This document shows, one piece after another, positions 7,879-15,526 of a stretch of DNA of 16,873 nt (position 1 is its first letter; the number at the start of each line of letters is the position of its first letter). The position numbers and the translations under genes are program-made. The notes under the pieces are model-generated. The model was not told the DNA's origin, did not search any database, and saw nothing but the letters and a program-made list of their open reading frames with translations. The DNA comes from DTKY01 sp037440765 (GTDB taxonomy: Bacteria; Acidobacteriota; Terriglobia; Bryobacterales; Bryobacteraceae). The stretch spans positions 1-16,873 of the forward strand of contig JBBITL010000087.1 in assembly GCA_037440765.1 (NCBI GenBank), read 5' to 3'.

Positions 7879-8310
7879 CTAGCGGCCGGAGGAGCCGAAG
7901 CCGCCCGAGCCGCGCCTGGTGGAGTTCAACTCGCCTTCATCCCACTCGACCCTTTCGTAGCGGGCAACCACCAACTGCGCGATCTTGTCGCCGCGGTGCA
8001 CCAAGTAGTCCGTGCGGCCCAGGTTCAGCAGGATCACCTTGATCTCACCCCGGTAGCCCGGGTCGATGGTGGCCGGAGCGTTGGGCAGCGTAATGGAGTG
8101 CTTGAGCGCCAGCCCGCTGCGCGGGCGCACCTGCGCCTCACAGCCCGGAGGGAGTTCGATGGCGATTCCGGTGCGCACGGTGCGGGCCACGCCCGGCTCC
8201 AGCAGCGCGTCCTCCAGCGCGCGCAGGTCCATGCCGGCGTCCTCGTCCGGGCCGTGAGCGTACGCGGGGAGATACGCGCTGGCTTCGAGCCGCTGAATCC
8301 GGACACGCAT
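7879..8310 (-). CDS. dut: Deoxyuridine 5'-triphosphate nucleotidohydrolase (dUTPase)
   Basis: This trimeric enzyme hydrolyses dUTP to dUMP and pyrophosphate, which keeps uracil out of DNA and feeds thymidylate synthesis. All five family motifs are present in 143 residues: motif 1 DAGMDL (24-29), motif 2 PRSGLALK (63-70), motif 3 NAPATIDPGYRGE (77-89, catalytic D83), motif 4 GDKIAQLV (108-115) and motif 5 RGSGGFGSSG (133-142). Motif 3 has A80 where many relatives have glycine. ATG 8310 gives the usual N-terminus. No Shine-Dalgarno sequence is evident, and a -10-like element ends 11 nt before the start codon, so the mRNA may be leaderless or nearly so. It is divergent from the ThyX-like gene, which would use its product. 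Confidence 0.96.
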   Translation of the reverse strand: MRVRIQRLEASAYLPAYAHGPDEDAGMDLRALEDALLEPGVARTVRTGIAIELPPGCEAQVRPRSGLALKHSITLPNAPATIDPGYRGEIKVILLNLGRTDYLVHRGDKIAQLVVARYERVEWDEGELNSTRRGSGGFGSSGR

Positions 8311-8318
8311 GGAACTTA

Positions 8319-8329
8319 GCTATCATAGC
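8319..8329. promoter_or_regulatory. Palindromic divergent promoter element between dut and thyX-like
   Basis: GCTATCATAGC is a perfect 11-bp palindrome about C8324 in a 24-bp gap between opposite start codons. It contains TATCAT on the plus strand (8321-8326) and TATGAT on the minus strand (8327-8322), each 5/6 to the -10 consensus. The ThyX-like ATG (8335) is 8 nt after the plus element and the dut ATG (8310) is 11 nt after the minus element, so either transcript would be leaderless or nearly so. No convincing -35 box is seen on either side. It could instead be a small operator. Confidence 0.5.
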
Positions 8330-8334
8330 GTGTC

Positions 8335-9771
8335 ATGCCCGTAGAGCCGCCGCGCCGTGTAGTGACCATCGCCCCCCTGCCGCCCGAGAAGTGCGCCTAC
8401 GCGCTGGCCCGCTACAGCCGCTCGCCGGACTCCATACGGCAGTCGCTCGACTGGGTGCGCTCGCACGACTCGGCCAGGTTCTTCGAGCACTTCTACTTTC
8501 AATACGGGCACTCCTCGATAGCCGACCTGGGGCACCCGGTGGTCTGCTTCGAAGGCATCTCCGAACTGGCCGCCATCGAGATCGAGGACGAGCAGCTTTG
8601 GGACGGCCAGGCCAAGTCCTCCCGTTACCAGGACTTCTCGCGCTGCGGATTCGTCACCCCGGCCGAGTTCACCTCAGCCGAGGCCGGGCGATACCAGGCC
8701 GCCGCCGCAGGGCTGCTGGCGGCTTACAACAGGATCCACGAGAAGATGGCCGCGCACCTGGCCGGGCGCCTTCCGCGCCCCGGGCAGATGAAGGAGGACG
8801 CCTACCGGCGCAACATAGCCGCCCGCGCCTTCGACGTGGCACGCTACCTTCTCTTCCTCGGAATTCCCACCAATATCGGCCAGATCACCAGCATCCGCAC
8901 GCTTGAGAAGCAAATCCGCCGCCTGAAAGCTTCCGAGTACGCCGAGCTGAGGGAGACCGGTGGCGAGATCGCCGCCGCCTGCGCCGCCCCGCCCGGCTGC
9001 GTTTGGGACGAGAGCGCGCCCAGCGAGGCGGTGGCGCCCACGCTGGCGCAGTGGGCGGATCCCGACAGTTACCTCATCCAGTCGCGCCGCGATCTGGAGC
9101 AATGGGCGCGGCAGAACCTGCCCGCACCGGCCGGCATACGGGCCGAACCGGTTGACCTCCTCCAACCGGCCGACACTCCGGCCGACATCGCGGCCACCCT
9201 GCTCTATCCGGTCACTGACAGGCCGTTCCGGGAGCTCTACGAGCTGGCCCGCTCCTGGGGCGCGGAGCGGCGGCGGGAGGTGCTCGAGCTGGGGGCCCGC
9301 TCGCGCACCGAGCGGGACGAGCTGCTGCGAGGCTTCAGGGGCGGCCTGTTCGCCTTCGACATTGTCATGGACATCGGAGCCTATCGCGACCTGCACCGCC
9401 ACCGGCGCTGCCAGCAGTTCCGGCAGCCGTTTGGCGCGGCGCTGGGCTTTGACACGCCCCCGGCGATCGCCGAGGCCGGACTGGCGGAGGAGTACGAGTC
9501 AACAATGCGGCAGGCGCTGGCCGAGCGGGAATCACTGCCGCCGCCGGGCTCCCACTACCTCACGCCGTTCGGCGCGCGTTCCCGCTTCCTGTTCAAGATG
9601 GACCTGGCCGAGGTGGAATACATCTGCCGGGTCCGCACCAGCGTCAAGGGGCACTTCAGTTACCGCGACATCGCCTGGCGCATGAAGTGCAAGCTCGAAG
9701 AACTGGAGCCGGAACTGGGCCGCCTCATACAGGCCACCCCGCCCTGGGTCGAAGACCCGCTCCGGCGCTGA
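8335..9771 (+). CDS. Double-domain ThyX-like (flavin-dependent thymidylate synthase) protein
   Basis: Classical ThyX is about 220-250 residues and makes dTMP from dUMP using FAD and methylene-tetrahydrofolate. This product is 478 residues with two ThyX-like halves. The N-terminal half has FYFQYGHSSIADLGH (53-67), FEGISELA and SSRYQDFS (95-102), resembling the HxSxxEH, GISR and SxRY parts of the ThyX signature, but no RHR triad. The C-terminal half (about 330-478) has FDIVMDIGAYRDLHRHRRCQ (341-360) with the RHR triad at 355-357, then LFKMDLAEVEYICRVRTS and GHFSYRDIAWRM. The two parts of the signature are thus split between halves. ATG 8335 has no ribosome binding site. Neighbouring dut supplies dUMP, supporting a nucleotide role, but activity is unproven. 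Confidence 0.82.
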   Translation: MPVEPPRRVVTIAPLPPEKCAYALARYSRSPDSIRQSLDWVRSHDSARFFEHFYFQYGHSSIADLGHPVVCFEGISELAAIEIEDEQLWDGQAKSSRYQDFSRCGFVTPAEFTSAEAGRYQAAAAGLLAAYNRIHEKMAAHLAGRLPRPGQMKEDAYRRNIAARAFDVARYLLFLGIPTNIGQITSIRTLEKQIRRLKASEYAELRETGGEIAAACAAPPGCVWDESAPSEAVAPTLAQWADPDSYLIQSRRDLEQWARQNLPAPAGIRAEPVDLLQPADTPADIAATLLYPVTDRPFRELYELARSWGAERRREVLELGARSRTERDELLRGFRGGLFAFDIVMDIGAYRDLHRHRRCQQFRQPFGAALGFDTPPAIAEAGLAEEYESTMRQALAERESLPPPGSHYLTPFGARSRFLFKMDLAEVEYICRVRTSVKGHFSYRDIAWRMKCKLEELEPELGRLIQATPPWVEDPLRR

Positions 9772-9788
9772 GCACGGAACCGCGAGCG

Positions 9789-10822
<1,034 letters not shown>

Positions 10823-10826
<4 letters not shown>

Positions 10827-11920
10827 AGGTCGATGAACTCCTCGAAGACTTCGTTGGAAAGCAGCACGCCGCGGCCGGTGAGCCGCAGGCTCCGGCCGTC
10901 GGTCTCCACCAGGCCGGCATCCAGAAAGCGCCGGATGGCGGCGTCATGCCGCCGCCACTCTTCGGGGGTCGGCCGGAGTCCCTCGCTCAGGCGCAGGCCC
11001 AGGAAGAACCGCTCCCCATCGGGGCGCGATGCACAAGTCGAGTCACGCACGGGTCGGCCGCTTTCCCATCGTGCCACGTAGTCCTGAGGCGATTCGACGT
11101 TGCCGCTGCGGACCGTTCCGTCGAAGGAGTGGGCGTCGGCTCCAAAACCGGCGTACGGCTCCAGCCGCCAGTACTTGAGGTTGTGGCGCGATTCCCACCC
11201 TGGCAGGGCGAAGTTGGATATCTCGTACCGGCGAAGCCCCATGCCGTACAGTTTCTCGACGGCGGCTTCGTACAGGCCGGCGGCAGCCTCTGATGAGGGC
11301 GTGTCCGGCGCACCGTAGCGGGGGCCGCCCTTCAGGATCTCCCGGCCCAGGCGGCTGTCTTCGTCAATCTCGAGCATGTAGACGGACACATGCGGCGCCG
11401 CGAGCCGGCCGATCCAATCCAGCGACTCAAGCCAGGAAACCGCAGTCTGTCCCGGCAGCCCGGCGATCAGGTCGATGTTGAAGTTCCGGATGTTGGCCGA
11501 ACGCAGTATCTCGACTTCCGCCAGCACCGTGCCCGCACTGTGTCTGCGCCCTGTCCGCTTCAGTTCGGTCTCCACGAAAGACTGCACGCCGAGGCTGACG
11601 CGGTTCAGGCCCAGTTGCGCCCACAGCGCCGCCCTCTCCGGCGTGATGCTGCCGGGCGGAGCCTCTATGGTGGCCTCCGCCCACGGGTGGCCGGGAACCA
11701 GTCTGAGGAGCGCGTCAAGCGGGCCTGCCTCCAGCTGCGACGGGCAGCCGCCTCCCAGGTAGAGGGTTTCGGGCCGCCACTGCCACCGGTGTGCGCCGAT
11801 CTCAGCCATCAGCGCCGCCAGGTACTTCTCTGCCAGCGGCCGCGGGAAGGCTCCCGAGACAAAGTTGCAGAAAGTGCACTTCTGGGCGCAGAAAGGATAT
11901 GAGACGTAGACCCCGGCCAT
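10823..11920 (-). CDS. hemW: HemW-like radical SAM protein (haem chaperone; coproporphyrinogen oxidase-like)
   Basis: The 365-residue product has the radical SAM cluster motif C11-x3-C15-x2-C18 followed by F20 (CAQKCTFCNF). That is the HemW form; true HemN has a fourth cysteine at the F20 position. The usual H in the HIPFC-type lead is replaced here, giving VSYPFC. Further family marks are YLGGGCPS, NRVSLGVQSF, NIDLIAGLPGQT, VSVYMLEIDEDSRLG and YEISNFALPGWESRHNLKYW, and a winged-helix-like C-terminus. HemW is thought to deliver haem to membrane proteins rather than make it. It follows cyaY by 6 nt and overlaps ltaE by 4 nt. Misannotation as coproporphyrinogen oxidase is common for this family. 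Confidence 0.9.
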
Positions 11921-11926
11921 ACCGGC

Positions 11927-12256
11927 TCAAAGACTCACGTCTTCGCCGACCTGCTCGCTGATCGCCTTCTCGATCAGTTCCTGGAGGGTCTGTCCTGTCG
12001 CCTCCAGCACAAAGGAGTTCGCCACCACATCCCAGACCAGTTTCTGAGTGCCGTTGCCAGAAACGAGCCAGACTTGCCGCTGCCCCTGGCGCAGCGTCGC
12101 TGTGATGCGCGGCCGCGGCGGGGGGAACCGCACCTCCAGCGCGCCTGGCTCGACGCTGACCTCGAATCCGTAATCGTCGCCCGCCTGACTAAGCAGGCGG
12201 CGGAGGGAGCAGAGGACTTCCTCGCCGTTGCGCCTAAACTCGCCGTCGTCCTTCAT
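11927..12256 (-). CDS. cyaY: Frataxin/CyaY-like iron-binding protein
   Basis: CyaY is a small cytoplasmic protein that binds iron and modulates iron-sulfur cluster assembly by the cysteine desulfurase IscS. The 109-residue product follows the frataxin layout. It has an N-terminal helix starting EFRRNGEEVL, strands including GALEVRF, then QVWLVSGNGTQKLVWD (61-76, matching the conserved QVWLA core), and a C-terminal helix GQTLQELIEKAISEQVGEDV, close to the E. coli end [20 protein letters not shown]. Length equals that of E. coli CyaY (106). The first helix has few acidic residues (E12, E13, then D27, D28), fewer than the iron-binding ridge of E. coli CyaY, and has R19-R20. It is first in an operon with hemW (6-nt gap). 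Identification rests on recalled family sequence. Confidence 0.82.
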   Translation of the reverse strand: MKDDGEFRRNGEEVLCSLRRLLSQAGDDYGFEVSVEPGALEVRFPPPRPRITATLRQGQRQVWLVSGNGTQKLVWDVVANSFVLEATGQTLQELIEKAISEQVGEDVSL

Positions 12257-12337
12257 ACTTCACAAGAGTAACTCCAAGATAACAGAAAACGTCAACTTGG
12301 TGAAGAATCTCCGCATCTGATAACCTTGATATCTCCC

Positions 12338-13885
12338 ATGCCGGCCCGCTCCGTTCCGCTAACCGGGTTACCCGGAACCAGCCGCCTGTTGGCTGATTTC
12401 GCCGCCGATTTTCCGAAAACGTCCGGCCTCTACACATCTTCACCTTTTGATTCAAGCAGTTACAAATTAGCAGCAGAGGCTGTCGACTACCCCGCCGGAC
12501 GCCGGGCGGCGCTGGTTGAGGCGCTCGGCGAACAGAACCCGGGCCATCCGTTGCTGGGGACCCTGGCGGCTCCCCGCACACTGGTGGTTGCCACAGGGCA
12601 GCAGGTGGGCCTGTTCGGAGGACCGGCTTACAGCATTTACAAGGCGCTTACCGCGGTCCGGCTCGCCCGAAGCCTTACCGTGAATGGCATCCCGGCTGTG
12701 CCTGTCTTCTGGATGGCCACCAATGATCACGACCTGGCGGAGGTGAACCACGCATGGGTCTTCGACGCGGCGCAGCGCCCCGTGAGGATAGAGGCGGAAG
12801 CCCACGAGGGCTCCGGGCGGCCCGTGGGTCCGCTCATCGTCGGCGATCGTCCCCTGGATCAGCTCCGGCAGACTCTCGCCGGACTGCCCTTCGCCGGGCA
12901 GGTCCAGGGGCTGGCGGAAGCGGCCTACGCCCCAGGCCGCAGTTACGGGCAGGCGTTCCAGGCTCTGATGAGTGCGCTGCTGGGCGACTGCGGCGTCCTG
13001 TTCCTCGACCCGCTGCGGCCGGCCGTCCGGAGAATGGCCGCCCCGATTCTGGCCCAGGCCGTGGAGAGGGCCCCTGAGCTGGTCCGCCTGGTGCTGGCGC
13101 GAAACCGGGAACTGGAGACCCGGGGCTACCACGCGCAGGTGCTGGTGGATGAATCCAGCACGCTGCTGTTCACCATGGACGGCGGGCGAAGGGTCCCTCT
13201 GCGGTTGAGCAACGGCGCAGTCCGGGGTGGGGTCGAACCGGAGCGCCTCTCCCCCAACGCGCTCCTCAGGCCGGTCGTGCAGGACTACATTTTCCCCACG
13301 GTGGCCACCGTCATGGGGCCGGCCGAAGTCGCCTACATGGCTCAGGCCGGCGTCCTGTACACGGCGCTGCTTGGCAGGGCGCCGGTGGTGGCGCTTCGCG
13401 CCGGCTTCACGCTGGCCGGCGCCGGAAGCGTAAAGCTGATGGAGCGGTACGGCCTGGAACTGGCGGATCTGGCGCAGGGGGAAGAAGCGGTGCGGGCACG
13501 GATCGCGCAACAGCTCGTTCCGCCGCCCTTGCGGAGGCGCATTGAGGAGGAGAAAGCCGCCGCCGAGGCGCGCCTGTATGCGCTGCGCACGGAACTCGCC
13601 GCCTTTGATCCGAGCCTCGCCGAAGCGATGGACAGGAGCAGGCGCAAGATTCTTTACCAGATCGGCAAGATGGAGCGGAAAACCGCGCGCGAGGCCTTGA
13701 GGCGCGACCAGAGGGCGGGCGAGCAAGCCGGCCGCCTGGTGCGGTTGCTCTATCCTCACCGGCAGTTGCAGGAGCGGTTCTATTCGATTCTTCCGTTCCT
13801 GGCCGAGCACGGCCCGGGTCTGATCGAGACCATCAGCGACAACGTGCGCCTGGACAGCCCGGATCATCAGTTGCTCGCGCTGTGA
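12338..13885 (+). CDS. bshC: Bacillithiol biosynthesis cysteine-adding enzyme BshC
   Basis: BshC joins cysteine to glucosaminyl-malate, the last step of bacillithiol synthesis; BshA and BshB are not in this window. The 515-residue product (family about 540) shows the Rossmann-like core start TLVVATGQQVGLFGGPAYSI, then YKALTAVRLA, VFWMATNDHDLAEVNH and RSYGQAFQALMSALLGDCGV. Next come VMGPAEVAYMAQ, a charged coiled-coil segment and the C-terminal block LLYPHRQLQERFYSILPFLA. ATG 12338 (MPARSVPLTGLPG) is preferred over an in-frame TTG at 12326 because family members start close to this block; neither has a clear ribosome binding site. It is divergent from cyaY across 81 bp of comparatively AT-rich sequence. 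Confidence 0.93.
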   Translation: MPARSVPLTGLPGTSRLLADFAADFPKTSGLYTSSPFDSSSYKLAAEAVDYPAGRRAALVEALGEQNPGHPLLGTLAAPRTLVVATGQQVGLFGGPAYSIYKALTAVRLARSLTVNGIPAVPVFWMATNDHDLAEVNHAWVFDAAQRPVRIEAEAHEGSGRPVGPLIVGDRPLDQLRQTLAGLPFAGQVQGLAEAAYAPGRSYGQAFQALMSALLGDCGVLFLDPLRPAVRRMAAPILAQAVERAPELVRLVLARNRELETRGYHAQVLVDESSTLLFTMDGGRRVPLRLSNGAVRGGVEPERLSPNALLRPVVQDYIFPTVATVMGPAEVAYMAQAGVLYTALLGRAPVVALRAGFTLAGAGSVKLMERYGLELADLAQGEEAVRARIAQQLVPPPLRRRIEEEKAAAEARLYALRTELAAFDPSLAEAMDRSRRKILYQIGKMERKTAREALRRDQRAGEQAGRLVRLLYPHRQLQERFYSILPFLAEHGPGLIETISDNVRLDSPDHQLLAL

Positions 13886-13897
13886 GGCTGTTATACT
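13871..13897 (+). promoter_or_regulatory. Possible promoter of the tRNA-Leu gene
   Basis: TATACT at 13892-13897 (5/6 to -10) lies 46 bp before the tRNA. A weak TTGCTC at 13871-13876 stands 15 nt upstream of it and falls inside the end of bshC. The spacing is short, so the -10 is the stronger part of the call. Confidence 0.4.
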
Positions 13898-13904
13898 GGG
13901 CACT

Positions 13905-13926
13905 GGCGCGCGGCTGAGCGCGCGCC
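13905..13926 (+). other. GC hairpin between bshC and tRNA-Leu
   Basis: GGCGCGC (13905-13911) and GCGCGCC (13920-13926) can form a 7-bp stem with an 8-nt loop, right after the predicted tRNA transcript start. There is no T-run, so it is not a standard terminator. It could be a 5' leader structure of the tRNA precursor or serve the end of bshC. Confidence 0.35.
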
Positions 13927-13943
13927 GGCCCCGCAATGGCGGC

Positions 13944-14032
13944 GCTGGAGTGGCGGAACTGGCAGACGCACGGGACTCAAAATCCCGCGCCCTTCACTGG
14001 GCATGAGGGTTCGACCCCCTCCTCCAGCACCA
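13944..14032 (+). tRNA. tRNA-Leu (anticodon CAA)
   Basis: The acceptor stem GCTGGAG (13944-13950) pairs with CTCCAGC (14022-14028), followed by discriminator A and an encoded CCA. The anticodon stem CGGGA/TCCCG encloses the loop CTCAAAA with anticodon CAA at 13978-13980, reading UUG. The long variable arm folds as GCCC/GGGC, as expected of a class II tRNA. The T arm is GAGGG-TTCGACC-CCCTC. The 89-nt length is normal for tRNA-Leu. All stems are intact, so it should be functional. Confidence 0.96.
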
Positions 14033-14175
14033 GGCGAATCCGGCCAGGGAGTGCAGCGTCTCCGGCGGGAGTTCATGGAGCGCCCGCAGGCCGCCCGCCC
14101 TCATGGGATTCCAGATGGATTTCGAGGATCTCCGCGCATCGCTGACCGGGCGCGGGGTGTAAACTTGGTTGTGTT
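14033..14175. other. Spacer between tRNA-Leu and the intron; no supported gene
   Basis: This 143-bp stretch has a short open frame on the plus strand with no recognisable protein, no strong start signal and no T-rich terminator after the tRNA. I see no copy of the tRNA 3' end to the right that would mark an integrated element. Its right part would be the original sequence upstream of the GH3 gene, and so may hold the displaced GH3 promoter. Confidence 0.4.
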
Positions 14176-14211
14176 GTCGGAGTAGGAACCATGGTTGCCC
14201 CACCCTCCACG

Positions 14212-14244
14212 GATCCGGACGAGCGGATTTCCCGCATCCGGCTC
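14212..14244 (-). ncRNA. Group II intron domain V (catalytic hairpin)
   Basis: On the minus strand the 33 nt begin GAGCCGGA, then an upper stem GCGG/CCGC with a GAAAU loop, a two-base CG bulge and the return strand UCCGGAUC. This matches the domain V plan, including the AGC catalytic triad near the 5' end. There is a U-U mismatch at the base of the upper stem, and G-A where many introns have G-U opposite the triad G, so slight decay or a class variant is possible. It starts 5 nt after the ORF stop. Confidence 0.85.
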
Positions 14245-14249
14245 TTGCC

Positions 14250-15149
14250 TCAGGTGACAACGCCAAGGCGGCGCAGGGGATAGTCATGGTGGACGCGGGC
14301 AGGAGGGAGCCAGCGGTCGATCAGCCGCCGCATCCGATCCCAGGGAACGCGTCCGTTCTGACTGCGGCGCGACAGTGCTCGCTGCCAGAGCCAGCCTGCC
14401 TGAAACCGGAACAGGTGCAGTGCGGGAAGATTCCTGGGCACCCCGTAATAGCGGGAGTGTCCACCCACCACCGCGCGCAGCCATTGCCCCGCTTCCGGGA
14501 TGGGAGCGTGCATGCGCCGCTGAAGCTCGATTCTCACCTCGTTCAGCTTCGCCTGCAAGCGTTTGCGCACCGTCTGCCGGAGCACCGTGAGCATCCCGTT
14601 ACTCCTCTTGCGTCCGCAGATGTGCGTAAAGCCGAGGAAGTTGAACGTCTCGGGCTTCCCTTCTCCGCGCTTCTTCCGGTTCCCGGCCGCCAACGGACCG
14701 GACTCCACAAGCCGCGTCTTGTCGGGATGCAGTTCCAGCGCGAACTTCCGGAAACGCTCCGTCAGCTCGCCCCAGAACCGCCTGGCATCCGATTCCCACT
14801 GAAATCCCACCACGACGTCATCGGCGAAACGCACGACGATCATGTCGCCCTGCGTTCGTTTCCGGCGCCAGGCCTGGGCCCAGAGGTCGAACACGTAGTG
14901 CAGGTAGATGTTGGCCAGCAACGGCGACGCACTGCCGCCCTGCGGCGTCCCTTCTTCCATTCGTGTCCGTTTCCCATCCTCCAGCGCGCTGGGCGCGTCG
15001 TTCCGGCCCGGTGTCCGGGACGCGTTTTGCTGGGGCGGATTCCCTTTGGCCAGACCCCTTCCCTCCATCCCCTCCGCCGCCGGTTGCCCGGCCTTGTTCG
15101 GGGACTTCTCCGGTACTACGGGTCTGTCCGACTTCCCAGGTTCGTTCAT
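14250..15149 (-). pseudogene. Group II intron reverse transcriptase/maturase with N-terminal RT domain deleted
   Basis: The open frame from ATG 15149 encodes 299 residues; relatives have roughly 450-500. The leader MNEPGKSDRPVVPEKSPNKA to NDAPSALE matches the N-terminus of one intron-protein group. It then jumps at about 14979 straight to DGKRTRMEEGTPQGGSASPL, which is RT block 4. RT-0 to RT-3 are therefore missing, including the first catalytic aspartate. RT-5 (VVRFADDVVVGF), RT-6/7 (FNFLGFTHI) and a maturase/thumb region ending HDYPLRRLGVVT remain. No HNH endonuclease domain follows. The join is in frame. Reverse transcription cannot be expected; partial maturase binding is conceivable. The frame is open further upstream to 15398, but that part lies in intron RNA domains and is not conserved protein. 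Confidence 0.88.
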
Positions 15150-15526
15150 CATCGGCGTGTGTCCTTGGACTTCCCGATGCGTCCCGGAACTACATCTCTT
15201 CCGGGCAAACCTGGGATCTCCCGGTTCCCGCGCATGGTGCTTCCGCGCGTGCACGGGGTCTCTGACCGCGCGGGATTCCCATACGCCTCGCGATATCGGC
15301 GCACGGGATGTTGCCTTCCGCTTCTCCTGACAGCGTCGGCATCCCGGAGGAAGGTTCTTACGCGGCTCAATACCCGGCCCGCACGCTCCCCTGTCCACGC
15401 TTCGGCGCCGCCCTTACGGACGGCTCCGCAGGACTCGGGGCCGCTGTGGGTCGCTAACCCTTCAACGTATGACTTTTTCATTCACTACACCGTGCCGGTT
15501 TTGACCGGCGCATCAGGAGCCTGCCG

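Larger units (their letters stand above)
14176..15512 (-). mobile_element. Group II intron with internally deleted ORF
   Basis: The element lies on the minus strand. Its 3' part has a recognisable domain V (14212-14244) and a domain VI stem ending CCTACTCCGAC; the A of CCTACTCC is the likely bulged branch point, and the AC end at 14176 fits the AY consensus. The intron protein remnant lies in domain IV. About 360 nt upstream of that ORF are noncoding and contain domain I-like segments such as GAAGGGTTAGCGACCC and GGCGCCGAAGCGTGGACAGG. The 5' end is uncertain: ATGCGCC starting at 15513/15512 resembles GTGCGCC with its first bases changed and is followed by a perfect hairpin (GCCGGT-CAAA-ACCGGC). 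Total length of about 1.34 kb is short for an ORF-bearing intron because of the ORF deletion. Confidence 0.8.

Noticed and set aside
12257..12337. Promoters for cyaY and bshC in their shared gap
   Set aside because: A TTGACG lies on the minus strand at 12295-12290, but no acceptable -10 follows at the right distance; the plus-strand candidates (TTGGTG, ATAACC) are also weak.
12467..13936. 489-codon open frame on the minus strand opposite bshC, and a 358-codon plus frame opposite metK (4309-5385)
   Set aside because: Both are rich in Arg, Ala, Gly and His with no domain, and both lie over clearly conserved genes. They are codon-bias shadows.
14003..14185. 60-codon plus-strand open frame after the tRNA
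   Set aside because: It begins inside the tRNA gene, has no ribosome binding site or recognisable product, and ends in the intron domain VI region.
13944..15526. tRNA-associated integrative element
   Set aside because: No integrase gene and no repeat of the tRNA 3' end is present to the right. The only mobile unit is the group II intron, 143 bp from the tRNA.
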